A DNA stretch of 64,000 nucleotides from Fibrobacteria bacterium (lineage in GTDB: Bacteria; Fibrobacterota; Fibrobacteria; UBA5070): positions 186,001-250,000 of the forward strand of contig JACKCV010000001.1 of the NCBI GenBank assembly GCA_020633825.1. The letters are read 5' to 3'. The notes beneath the pieces are model-generated. The model saw nothing but the letters and a program-made list of their open reading frames with translations. It was not told the origin of the DNA and did no database searches. Shown piece by piece: positions 50,865-59,688 of the stretch. Numbering within the stretch: the stretch's first letter is position 1; the number at the start of each line of letters is the position of its first letter. The position numbers and the translations under genes were made by a program.

Positions 50865-53528
50865 ATGGCCTCCATCCGCGTTGTCACCACCGCAGTACTG
50901 GCGCTTGGGCTGACATCTGTCGCCGTCGGCGCTTCGTATCACGTTTCCTCCAGAGGAGACGACGCCAGAACTCCGATCGAGGCCATGTCGCCGTCGACGC
51001 CCTGGGCCACTTTCACCCCTCTGGATTCGCTTCTCGTCTATCCGGGGGATTCCATCCTCCTGCGACGAGGCGATACCCTGCGAGGTACCTTGCGGCCGCG
51101 GCTGAAGGCCGACGTCGACTGGTCGACACCGCTTGTCATCGCTTCGTACGGGCCCTCCACCAGGCCTCCGCTTCTCCTTGGGACGGTTCCTGTCACCGGA
51201 TGGTCCATGAAACCGGGAGATCCGGGCACCTGGCAGGCGCCTTTCCCCGGTACGACCGCCGCCTCGCGCCTGTTCATCAATGGGCGGACGGTTCGGGGGT
51301 CACGAGTACCCGCCGGAGGTTGGTACACCCTGACGGCGCCGGAAGGCGACACGGCATTGGTCGCCGGCGAATTGGGGGACGACAACTGGGTGGGAGCCAC
51401 CATCCACATCAAGACCACCCCCTGGAATATCGACGCACGCCAAATCACCGCGATGAGTGGCGGACGCGTCTCCCTTTCCTCCCCCACGAATGCCCCCATC
51501 CGAGACGGGTGGGGTTATTTCGTCACCGGGTTGCCAAGGACGCTCTCCAACATCGGTCAGTGGATGCAAGACAGTGCATCCGACCTGATCGTCATCCGAC
51601 CGAATTCGACCCAGACTGTTCAAGGGACCTTGGTGGAAGTCTCGACGGTGCCTTCGGGCATCAACATCTACGGAAAGCACGACATCACCATCGAGGGCCT
51701 GGATTTCCTCGGGCACAGCGATTTTGGAATCGATGCTCGCGGAACCTCGAACGTGACCATCCGCCGTTGCCGAGCCTATCGGGTGGATCAATGGGGATTC
51801 AAGGTGTCGGGACGCAATTCGAAGGTCTTCGACTCTCGCGTCGTCCTCTCGAGTACAGGAGGGATGGATGTCCTGGGGCCAGGGTGCGTGGTCGAGCGAG
51901 ACACGGTCGAATACATAGGAGATATGTCCCAGTTCGGGCCTCGAGGGCATGGAGGCGAGTGCTGCGGAGGTAGGGGCATGGAAATCTACGGAGATTCCTG
52001 CACGATCCGTTCCAACGTGGTTCGCTGGACCGGGTGGAGCGGGATCACCTTCGGAGGCAAGTCTGTTGTCGTCGAGGGAAACACCATCGACAGTGCCTTG
52101 CGAATCAGCAACGATGGCGGTGGACTGTATTCCTACGGAAGCAAATGGGAAGGAAACGGGATGGGGACGGTGATCCGGGACAACATCGTCACCCGGAGTT
52201 TTGGAAACAACCAGGGCTCCCCAGGATACCCTCGACTGGGAATCGGTATTTATTTCGACAATATGATCCAGGGGGCTCGCGCTTCCGACAATACTTTGAT
52301 CGACAACTCCTGGGGCGTACTGGTGCATAACAATCGGGATCTGGTTGTTTCCCGAAATACCATCGTCAGTGATTCCGTGGGCATCATGGTATCGCGGGAT
52401 TCGTACAGTCCCGACGATGCATGGAACAACCGGATCGATTCGAATGTGATCTTGGCCGTTCATCCCGCTACCGCGATCGAAAATGTGGTCAAAGTCGACA
52501 ATCACGGGCACACTCTCGCCACCTTTCACAACAATGTGGCCTGCACGGATCACCCGCTGGAAACGACATGTTATCTGGGGGAGAGCGTGCTTTGGTCGCT
52601 TCCTCGGCTCGCCTTGGTGGAACGGGCAACCGGGAAGGAGCGATTTCCTCCCCTTGTTTCTGGGATTAATGGTTGGCGTGGATATCCAGCTACAACCTTC
52701 GTCGAGGAAGGGATTGGGGTTTCTGGGGATGTCCTGAAATTCTCGGTGAAATTGACCGGAGATGCCACAACTGGTGGGATCCTCTTGCGGGATTCCGGTG
52801 TGAAAATCGATTCCGGGGATCTGTCCTTGCTGTCGTTCAAGGCCCGGGGCGCCCAACCTGGCATGCAGGTTCAACTCAAATTGCAGCAGGCCCACGCGCC
52901 CTACCAGAGACTCGCGACTCCCGTCCTTTTCCAGTTGGATACAATTTGGAAGGAATTCAAAACAGTTTTCACGTCCTCCGCGTCCGACTCCTCTGCCCGG
53001 ATTGACTTCGTTCTCAATCGATCGGATTCCATGGTTTGGATCTCCGGTGTTTCCTGGAAGGGGATCGATACCAGCGGTGTGGGGGCTCTCCGGTATTCAT
53101 CCGTGTCTTGGAATCGGGCCCCCTTTTCTCGAAGCTACGACTTGGGTTCTGGTCCCTGGCGATCTCCGCTGGGCACTCCTTTGGCCTCGAGTGGCATGCT
53201 GGATCCGCGCAAGGCTCTGTTCGGCCTGAAGGATACGGGTACGGGAATCGCAGTGGATTCACGCCCGCTGAGGCCGAAACATGGGTTCGAAACGATTCAT
53301 CGGTCAGGGGACCGCCTGAGTCTTCGGATCCGGAGCATGGAGGAGCATGCACCGCGTCTCCATCTCCGGGGTCTCGATGGAGCATTGATCGCCGAATATT
53401 CCTTGGATCTTCCGGATGGAACCCGGTCAGTTTCCATTCCAGTGCCTCCACGCGCAGGTGTGGTTTGCCTTGTGCTCTCGGATAGTTTCGGAAAAATTAT
53501 CGATAGTCGAGCGATCGCTCTCCCCTAA
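50865..53528 (+). CDS. Secreted beta-helix protein, paralogue 2
   Basis: 887-residue exported protein, the longer relative of the one at 44111. Signal peptide MASIRVVTTAVLALGLTSVA is followed by YHVSSRGDD, LLVYPGDSILLRRGDTLRG, LRPRLKADVDW, then beta-helix coils and GECCGGRGM corresponding to the cysteine-rich turn of paralogue 1, a jelly-roll-like part (DLSLLSFKARGAQPG), and a C-terminal segment (RLSLRIRSME, LRGLDGALIAEYSLDLP, AGVVCLVLSDSFGKI) with sorting-domain strand order. It probably acts on or holds polysaccharide at the cell surface. The GH5 stop is eight bases upstream. Confidence 0.83.
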   Translation: MASIRVVTTAVLALGLTSVAVGASYHVSSRGDDARTPIEAMSPSTPWATFTPLDSLLVYPGDSILLRRGDTLRGTLRPRLKADVDWSTPLVIASYGPSTRPPLLLGTVPVTGWSMKPGDPGTWQAPFPGTTAASRLFINGRTVRGSRVPAGGWYTLTAPEGDTALVAGELGDDNWVGATIHIKTTPWNIDARQITAMSGGRVSLSSPTNAPIRDGWGYFVTGLPRTLSNIGQWMQDSASDLIVIRPNSTQTVQGTLVEVSTVPSGINIYGKHDITIEGLDFLGHSDFGIDARGTSNVTIRRCRAYRVDQWGFKVSGRNSKVFDSRVVLSSTGGMDVLGPGCVVERDTVEYIGDMSQFGPRGHGGECCGGRGMEIYGDSCTIRSNVVRWTGWSGITFGGKSVVVEGNTIDSALRISNDGGGLYSYGSKWEGNGMGTVIRDNIVTRSFGNNQGSPGYPRLGIGIYFDNMIQGARASDNTLIDNSWGVLVHNNRDLVVSRNTIVSDSVGIMVSRDSYSPDDAWNNRIDSNVILAVHPATAIENVVKVDNHGHTLATFHNNVACTDHPLETTCYLGESVLWSLPRLALVERATGKERFPPLVSGINGWRGYPATTFVEEGIGVSGDVLKFSVKLTGDATTGGILLRDSGVKIDSGDLSLLSFKARGAQPGMQVQLKLQQAHAPYQRLATPVLFQLDTIWKEFKTVFTSSASDSSARIDFVLNRSDSMVWISGVSWKGIDTSGVGALRYSSVSWNRAPFSRSYDLGSGPWRSPLGTPLASSGMLDPRKALFGLKDTGTGIAVDSRPLRPKHGFETIHRSGDRLSLRIRSMEEHAPRLHLRGLDGALIAEYSLDLPDGTRSVSIPVPPRAGVVCLVLSDSFGKIIDSRAIALP

Positions 53529-53697
53529 ACGGAGTTGCGAGTCTTCTTTGTTACTATTGATGTTCAGAGTTTCTCCGACTGTGACCATTTTACGCAGACC
53601 ATGTCCTCCATTGGGCATTCACCTGAAGGCGGATGTTCTCCAAATCTGATCGTCCGCCAAGGTGGGTAGAGGCTGATATCCAAGGGAAGGGTTGTTT

Positions 53698-54858
53698 TTG
53701 AGGCTTCTGCAGGTCAATAAATTTGCCACCCTGAACGGAGGTTCCGAGACCGTTGCCGCCACCATCTCAAGAGGGATGTCGGAGCAGGGGCATGACGTTC
53801 TGCTGGTGGGGTTTTCCAAGGCCAACCAGGAGTTGATCCCTGGCAGTCTTTCGTTGGGACCGGAATTGCAGAGGCCTTGGGTGCCCTTCTGCGAGCCAGC
53901 CTTGGTGGAGAGGATTGTGTCCATTGCCCGGGACTTTCGTCCGGATGCGATCCTTCACCACAACATCTATCATCACTTCCCCATGGCCCAGCTGGTCGAA
54001 TCCCTCGATCGACGAATTTCTGTACCACAGTCCTTGCTCGTCCATGACCACAAACCGGTGTGTGCGGTCTACTCCGGAATGCGGAAGGGGCAACCTTGCC
54101 ACGAGTGCCGAGGAGATCGATTCTGGAAGGCCATCCGGCATCGATGTAAGGACGAGAATTTCCTGTGGTCCCTTCTTTTGGGAATGGATTCGATGTGGAA
54201 CGCGAAGCTTCGAGGGGTGTATTCGCGTTTTCACCGGGTGATCTCCCCAAGTCGATACTTGGCCGCCCTTCTTGAAGGGATCGGAAACGGAAGGCACATC
54301 GAATGGTTGGTCAATCCTGGTCCGGAAGTGAAGGAGGGTGCCGCGATTCGCGACGGTATCGCTTTCGTTGGTCGCTTCACCCATGACAAAGGGGTGCCGC
54401 TTCTGTTGCGTATGGTCGAACGATTTCCTGAAATTCGATTCGTGGCCGTGGGTGACGGGGAGATGAGGCCTGCTCTGGAGGAATTGGCGAGAAATTCGCC
54501 GAATCTGGAGTTGCATGGCTGGGAGAGTCGGGAGGGCGTTTCCGATATCCTCGCAGGCGTAAAATGGACATTCGTGCCATCTTTGGCCGTCGAAAACAAC
54601 CCCATGGTGATCCTTGAAGCGTTCTCGCGAGGGACCCCGGTTCTCGGGAGTGATTTCGGAGGAATTCCGGAGCTGCTCGCCGATCGGAAGGGCGTATTGT
54701 TTGATCCCCAGGATATTGAGAGCGCCCTGAAAATAATGGATCAATGTCTGCGAGAATCCGATGAAATCAGGGGGGAGCGAAGCCGCTTGTGCCGACAATG
54801 GGCCGTGGAGCACGAGGAACGGTTCTACATTCGACGTCTGGTGGAGCTGGTTTCATGA
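53698..54858 (+). CDS. Glycosyltransferase, GT4 family
   Basis: 386-residue GT-B enzyme. It begins RLLQVNKFATLNGGSET, the usual donor-side loop of GT4 proteins, and contains VGRFTHDKGVPLLL and an E-x7-E motif (ENNPMVILE) followed by GTPVLGSDFGGIPEL. TTG 53698 is chosen because AAGG lies seven bases upstream; TTG 53692 is a nearby alternative. A CxxC-like cluster in the middle (QPCHECRGDRFWKAIRHRC) is found in a subgroup of these enzymes. It should add a sugar to a lipid-linked polysaccharide intermediate on the cytoplasmic face of the membrane. Confidence 0.9.
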   Translation: MRLLQVNKFATLNGGSETVAATISRGMSEQGHDVLLVGFSKANQELIPGSLSLGPELQRPWVPFCEPALVERIVSIARDFRPDAILHHNIYHHFPMAQLVESLDRRISVPQSLLVHDHKPVCAVYSGMRKGQPCHECRGDRFWKAIRHRCKDENFLWSLLLGMDSMWNAKLRGVYSRFHRVISPSRYLAALLEGIGNGRHIEWLVNPGPEVKEGAAIRDGIAFVGRFTHDKGVPLLLRMVERFPEIRFVAVGDGEMRPALEELARNSPNLELHGWESREGVSDILAGVKWTFVPSLAVENNPMVILEAFSRGTPVLGSDFGGIPELLADRKGVLFDPQDIESALKIMDQCLRESDEIRGERSRLCRQWAVEHEERFYIRRLVELVS

Positions 54859-54899
54859 AGTTCCAGATGTTTTTCTGATCGAACGGAAGGGTGTCGTGC

Positions 54900-56015
54900 A
54901 TGCCGATGAAAGTTTCGCTCCCGACTGACATCTCTGTGATCACCACTTACAGATGTCAGATGCGCTGCAAAATGTGTTCAATTTGGCAGAATCCGACCGA
55001 TTCGAAACAGGAGATCACTCCCGCCGAGCTGGAGCGGCTCCCTCGGTTCAAATTTTCCAACATCACCGGCGGCGAGCCATTCCTCCGCCAAGACATCGAA
55101 GACATCGTTGATGTGATGATGAGGAAATCCGACCGAGTTGTGATCAGCACCTCCGGATGGCATAAAGACAGGATCCTGGCTCTGGCGAAGCGCTTTCCCA
55201 AGATCGGCATCCGGGTGTCGATGGAAGGCCTTTCCCAGTGCAACGATGATCTCAGGGGGCGTTCTGGAGGCTTCGATCGAGGGCTTGGCCTTCTGCTGGA
55301 GCTGAAAAGAATGGGGGTCAAGGACATTGGTTTCGGGCAAACCGTCTCAAGCAAAAACTCCCACGACCTCCTGCCTTTGTACGAACTGTCTCGGAACCTT
55401 GGGATGGAGTTTGCGACAGCAAGTTTTCACAACTCCTTCTATTTCCACAAGGGTGACAATTGGATTCAGAACAAGGATGAGGTCACGAAAAACTTCGAGG
55501 AATTGATCAAGCGATTACTTGAAGAGAATTCTCCCAAGGCATGGTTTCGAGCATTTTTCAATTTGGGGCTGATCAATTATATCCACGGAGGACGGCGGAT
55601 GCTTCCCTGCGAGGCGGGGAGTGTCAATTTCTTCCTTGACCCGTACGGAGAGATTTATCCCTGCAATGGACTGGAAGAGCGATACTGGAAAAAAAGCATG
55701 GGAAATATTCGCTCGGGTAAATCCTTCGAAGAAATTTGGAACTCTCCCGAAGCCGCAGAGGTTCGCACCTGCGTGGGCTCCTGCGCAAAAAATTGCTGGA
55801 TGGTGGGAACAGCCGCTCCTGTCATGAAGAAGTATTTCCGACATCCTGCCACGTGGGTGGCTCGCAATAAGTTGCGTTCCATGCTTGGGCAGCCGGTCGA
55901 TGTCTCGACATTCCCCTGGTTTGATGTGGGACAAGATCCCCGCCAAGGAGATCTCCGTTCGGAACCATTGAGCGAAGGCGCTGAAGTTGCCAATCGGGAG
56001 GCTTTGCCGCTATGA
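54900..56015 (+). CDS. Radical-SAM enzyme with SPASM-like domain
   Basis: 371-residue iron-sulfur enzyme. The radical-SAM cluster motif is CQMRCKMC, near residue 20, followed by ITGGEPFLR for SAM binding. The C-terminal domain has LPCEAGS, IYPCNGLE and CVGSCAKNC, ligands for further 4Fe-4S clusters of SPASM type. Such enzymes modify peptides, proteins or sugars. No short precursor peptide is seen, and the setting is polysaccharide synthesis, so a sugar or a carrier protein may be the substrate (inference). ATG 54900 is preferred; GTG 54891 lies directly on the AAGG. The stop overlaps the next gene by 4 bases. Confidence 0.9.
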   Translation: MPMKVSLPTDISVITTYRCQMRCKMCSIWQNPTDSKQEITPAELERLPRFKFSNITGGEPFLRQDIEDIVDVMMRKSDRVVISTSGWHKDRILALAKRFPKIGIRVSMEGLSQCNDDLRGRSGGFDRGLGLLLELKRMGVKDIGFGQTVSSKNSHDLLPLYELSRNLGMEFATASFHNSFYFHKGDNWIQNKDEVTKNFEELIKRLLEENSPKAWFRAFFNLGLINYIHGGRRMLPCEAGSVNFFLDPYGEIYPCNGLEERYWKKSMGNIRSGKSFEEIWNSPEAAEVRTCVGSCAKNCWMVGTAAPVMKKYFRHPATWVARNKLRSMLGQPVDVSTFPWFDVGQDPRQGDLRSEPLSEGAEVANREALPL

Positions 56016-56425
56016 GTCTTTCGGAAAGGATTTCCCGCGAAAAAGCCGCTGTAGCACATCTATTGGCTGCCTTGGAATTGGAACCCTCTGCGCGGGAAAA
56101 GGTCGTGGGGAAATTGGATGTCGAATTGAAGGAGCAGTGCGCCTTCGACCACAGGGACTTCACTCCCGAGGAAGTAAACTTGGCATGGCTTGGGACGCCG
56201 TCCCTTGAAAACCTTCTCCAAAGGGAGCGTGTGCTGTTCGATGAATCGATCCTGAAGGGTCTGGTGGAGGCTACCTACGCCTTCCGGCTATTGACACTGG
56301 CCCATCTGCATTCTGAGCTGGGAAGGCGAGGTGGTCGCCGGGACTTGTTTCTGAAGTGCTTGGACCATCTCGGACATACGATGGCCGAAGTGGAGGCTTA
56401 CCAGGTGGATTTTGTCGCATCCTGA
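56012..56425 (+). CDS. Small helical protein coupled to the radical-SAM gene
   Basis: 137-residue acidic, alpha-helical protein without signal peptide, transmembrane segment or known domain. It is rich in Leu, Glu and Arg; a long N-terminal helix is followed by FDHRDFTPEEVNLAWLG and a C-terminal region with DLFLKCLDHLGHTM. The ATG overlaps the TGA of the radical-SAM gene (ATGA), so both are made in fixed ratio. It could be a partner, chaperone or substrate of that enzyme. It is not a typical RiPP precursor, as it lacks a short core with modifiable residues. The GT2 gene follows after 22 bases. Confidence 0.7.
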   Translation: MSLSERISREKAAVAHLLAALELEPSAREKVVGKLDVELKEQCAFDHRDFTPEEVNLAWLGTPSLENLLQRERVLFDESILKGLVEATYAFRLLTLAHLHSELGRRGGRRDLFLKCLDHLGHTMAEVEAYQVDFVAS

Positions 56426-56447
56426 ACCATCGAAGGAGGCTCGCAAA

Positions 56448-57416
56448 GTGACCGAACCGCAGCACCCGCTCGCGATTGTCATTCCCGCTTGGAAGCCTGA
56501 CTTCTTGGAAAGGACTCTTGCAGGGTTCGCTTCCCAGACCTGCAAGGATTTTCGCTTGTACATCGGGGATGATTGCAGCCCCGCGGATATCGAGGGATGC
56601 GTTCGGCGTCATGCCGGGACTTGCGATGTGGTCTATCATCGATTCGAGGAGAATCTGGGAGGACGGAATCTCGTCCAGCACTGGAGAAGGTGCATCGAAC
56701 TCACCCAAGGAGAGCCCCTTCTATGGTTGTTCTCGGATGACGACCTCGCCTCCCCCGAATGCGTGGACGTGCTGCTGGAAGCATGGAAGTCGGCACCGAA
56801 GGCGGATGTGTTCCATTTCGACCTGCTGGTCGTGGGGGAAGCCGACGAGGTCTTGGAAACTCCTTCCAGATTCCCCGCAACCCTTGGTGGGATCGAGTTC
56901 TACCGCAAGCGTCGGGACAACGAACTGCTCAGCTTCGCGCCGGAATTTGTCTTCACGCGAAGGGTGTTCGAGCGCCTGGGCTTCGTGGAATTCGACCTGG
57001 CGTGGGGATCGGACATGTTCACCTGGATCAATTTCTCCGGTGAGGAGGGAGTAAAGTCCCTCGGCCGGGGTCGTGTTTCCTGGCGGCGAAGCACGGTGAA
57101 CATTTCCCCGAACACGAAGGATCTTGCCCTCCTCCGCAGGAAGATCCTTGCCGAGGTGGAGCAAATCCGCTGGATCCGTCAATTCTTCGAATCCCACGGC
57201 GTACCCTGGACATTCCAGGATGAGGTCCGCGCCGCCCACGCCTTCTGCCGGAACAGCCTCCAGAAGATGCCCTTGGCCAGGATCTCGGAATGGTGGGGGT
57301 TCATCCGGGAGGCCGCTTCGACCTCCAATTCGTTGCTGGCCCTTCCTTTGTACATCCTTCTCACAGTCCTTTCGGCGGCTCGCCGACGCCTGGCACCAAC
57401 TTCTCGAGCAACATGA
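56448..57416 (+). CDS. Glycosyltransferase, GT2 family
   Basis: 322-residue GT-A enzyme. It opens with LAIVIPAWKPDFLERTLAGF, has a DDCSP nucleotide-binding segment and the SDDD (DXD-type) motif in LLWLFSDDDLASPE, followed by a C-terminal part with a weak hydrophobic segment (LLALPLYILLTVL). GTG 56448 is chosen because AAGGAGG stands nine bases upstream; a TTG at 56412 would overlap the small gene. It should transfer a sugar in polysaccharide assembly. The TGA overlaps the next glycosyltransferase (ATGA). Confidence 0.9.
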   Translation: MTEPQHPLAIVIPAWKPDFLERTLAGFASQTCKDFRLYIGDDCSPADIEGCVRRHAGTCDVVYHRFEENLGGRNLVQHWRRCIELTQGEPLLWLFSDDDLASPECVDVLLEAWKSAPKADVFHFDLLVVGEADEVLETPSRFPATLGGIEFYRKRRDNELLSFAPEFVFTRRVFERLGFVEFDLAWGSDMFTWINFSGEEGVKSLGRGRVSWRRSTVNISPNTKDLALLRRKILAEVEQIRWIRQFFESHGVPWTFQDEVRAAHAFCRNSLQKMPLARISEWWGFIREAASTSNSLLALPLYILLTVLSAARRRLAPTSRAT

Positions 57417-58582
57417 CAAGACAAAACTCCGGTGAGACTCCACGGATTGCCGTGGTGAGCCAGAATTGTTTCACTCAATGCGATCTTCCGGTCCTTTCGC
57501 ATTTGGCCGAACGTTTCCAAGTAAAGTGGATCATCTTCTTCCCTCGCGACGACAATCATGGCTATTCCGAGTCGGAATTGAGGGAGTACGCGAAATCCAA
57601 CGGCGTAGACCTCACGATCGTTCGTCTGTCGGAAAGGTTGCGATCCCTGGCGAACATTCCCTTTTTCTGGAAGTTGCTGGCTCCACTTCGGAAATGGAAT
57701 CCGGATCTGGTGTACGTGAACGCCACGGGCCACCCCTGGTTGGGTCCGACGATCCTGGGGAGCTTCGGCCGGAGAAAGGTCCTTTGGGCGATCCATGACG
57801 CCGTTGAACACGGTTCCAACGGTGTCTACAGGCTGTACGCCTTGTACAAGGTGCTTCTCCTGACCACATTCCGGCTCTTCCATGCCCTTTCCGAAAACCA
57901 GGCCCAACTGATTCGGAAGAGAGCTCCAGGGAGCACGGTGCTAGTGGCACCCCATCCCCCCCTGAATTCCGGAGAGACCCGGCAATCACCTCCGATCGAC
58001 CGGACAAGGTTTCTTTTCTTCGGCATCATCGAACCCTACAAAGGGGTGGATTTGTTGATCGAAGCCGCCCAGCTCGCGGCCGAGCGATGCGACCGGAGGA
58101 TGGAATTCGTGATTGCGGGATTCACCGAGGAATGGGAGCGATATGCCGATCTCATCCGAAGGGAAGACCTTTTTCGAATCGACATCCGAAGCATTCCCAA
58201 CAAGGAAATTCCAGACCTCTTCGGATCCTCCCACTGGCTGCTCCTTCCCTATCGTCACGTGACCCAGAGTGGTCCCCTGGCCCTTGCCCTTCATTATGGT
58301 CTGCCCTCCATCACCACCGATTTGCCGGGGTTCACCGATTTCCTGGAGGCAGGTTCCACTGCGATCCAGTTTCCCGTGGACGACGTCGAAGAGTTTTCCA
58401 AGATCCTGGTCCGGGCCGGCAGGATGGAGGCCGGAGAATACCGGGATTTCCGACGAAACACCGAGGAGTTCGCCAGAAAGCACCTTTCCATGGAGGATAC
58501 CCGGCGGCGATACGAGCGCCTCTGGTGGGATGCGCTCGCCAACGCGGGTTACCACAATTCGTCTTCGAGGACTTCTCCATGA
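57413..58582 (+). CDS. Glycosyltransferase, GT4-like, copy 1
   Basis: 389-residue GT-B enzyme. The C-terminal donor half has FLFFGIIEPYKGVDLLIEAA, then LPYRHVTQSGPLALALHYG and TDLPGFTDFL, typical of GT4 transferases. The next gene encodes a related enzyme with the same two blocks, so they derive from a tandem duplication. The N-terminal halves differ more, as expected for different acceptors. The ATG overlaps the GT2 stop and the TGA overlaps the following gene (ATGA in both cases). Confidence 0.88.
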   Translation: MTRQNSGETPRIAVVSQNCFTQCDLPVLSHLAERFQVKWIIFFPRDDNHGYSESELREYAKSNGVDLTIVRLSERLRSLANIPFFWKLLAPLRKWNPDLVYVNATGHPWLGPTILGSFGRRKVLWAIHDAVEHGSNGVYRLYALYKVLLLTTFRLFHALSENQAQLIRKRAPGSTVLVAPHPPLNSGETRQSPPIDRTRFLFFGIIEPYKGVDLLIEAAQLAAERCDRRMEFVIAGFTEEWERYADLIRREDLFRIDIRSIPNKEIPDLFGSSHWLLLPYRHVTQSGPLALALHYGLPSITTDLPGFTDFLEAGSTAIQFPVDDVEEFSKILVRAGRMEAGEYRDFRRNTEEFARKHLSMEDTRRRYERLWWDALANAGYHNSSSRTSP

Positions 58583-59679
58583 AAACGGTCGCTTGGCTCA
58601 CAGCGGATTATTTCCTCGATGTAGACCTGCCCCTCGTGCCACTGCTGTCGGAGAAATTTGAGATCCATTGGTTCATCTTGTTCGGTGGTGGGTCGCCCGT
58701 GGAAGTCCCCAACGACCCGAGTGTCAGAAAAGCGCGAATCTTTCGATCCGAGCGACGCAGCCGAGATCCTCTGCTCGTCCTGGACTTCATCAAACTGCTC
58801 TGGGAGATTCGCCGCACCCAACCCGATGTCATCTACCTGGATATTGTCGGTCTTCCCCATTTCCATTTCCTTGCGAAAGCCCTGCTTCCTACCAGCAAGG
58901 TGATCTGTGCCGTCCACAATGTCGACGACTATCCCGGATGGGGTAATCGGAGGATGATGCGCAGATATCTTGACTGGACGTTTCGCCACTTTTGCTATTT
59001 CCACCTATTCTCCCGCCATACCAAGGAAAGCTTCGAGCGTCGAGCACCCGGGAAAACAACTTTCTACGCCCCCCTGGCCTTGAAATCATACGGGGAAGCG
59101 GAACGGGTGCGGGACGAATCGGTGGTTCAATTCCTGTTCTTCGGTGGAATTCGCAGCAACAAGAACCTGGACCTCCTTCTCCGGGCCTATGCCATGCTCC
59201 CGGATCAGGTCCGATCCAGGGCTCGCCTCCAGATCTCCGGATCTTGCCCGGTCGCGGATCGCCAGCGGTACATCGAACAAGCGGCTGGAGACCCATCGAT
59301 TCGCTTCGATTTTCGGCGTATTCCGGATGCGGAAGTGCCTCGCCTCTTCCTTGGCCACCACTTCTTGATCCTTCCGTACAGCCATATCGCCCAAAGTGGA
59401 CCCCAGATGCTCGCCTACAACTACCGGCTTCCAGTGATCGCCACGGACCTCCCAGGGTTCTCGGAGAGGATCGCCGACCGTGAGGACGGCTACCTTTTCC
59501 GGCTGGACGATGCAGCGAGTCTCAGCCGCGCGCTGCAGGAAGCCGTAGAGTCACATGTCGACCGGTACCCTCGACTGCTGGAATCCCTCGAGAAGAGGAT
59601 TCAAGCAGAATTTGACCCCGAAGCCGTTGCCAAATCCTACGCATTATTCTTTGAGATCCCGAACAACCACATCCATTGA
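58579..59679 (+). CDS. Glycosyltransferase, GT4-like, copy 2
   Basis: 366-residue GT-B enzyme related to the preceding gene product. Shared donor-side blocks are FLFFGGIRSNKNLDLLLRAY and LPYSHIAQSGPQMLAYNY with TDLPGFSERI. The N-terminal acceptor half has its own features (TADYFLDVDLPLVPLL, AVHNVDDYPGWGNRR). The ATG overlaps the copy-1 stop; the nitroreductase-like gene follows nine bases after the stop. It presumably adds another sugar of the repeat unit. Confidence 0.88.
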   Translation: MKTVAWLTADYFLDVDLPLVPLLSEKFEIHWFILFGGGSPVEVPNDPSVRKARIFRSERRSRDPLLVLDFIKLLWEIRRTQPDVIYLDIVGLPHFHFLAKALLPTSKVICAVHNVDDYPGWGNRRMMRRYLDWTFRHFCYFHLFSRHTKESFERRAPGKTTFYAPLALKSYGEAERVRDESVVQFLFFGGIRSNKNLDLLLRAYAMLPDQVRSRARLQISGSCPVADRQRYIEQAAGDPSIRFDFRRIPDAEVPRLFLGHHFLILPYSHIAQSGPQMLAYNYRLPVIATDLPGFSERIADREDGYLFRLDDAASLSRALQEAVESHVDRYPRLLESLEKRIQAEFDPEAVAKSYALFFEIPNNHIH

Positions 59680-59688
59680 GGCCGATTC

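Noticed and set aside
54900..56425. RiPP precursor and radical-SAM maturase
   Set aside because: The small partner is 137 residues, helical and acidic, with no leader/core layout; no transporter or protease is nearby.
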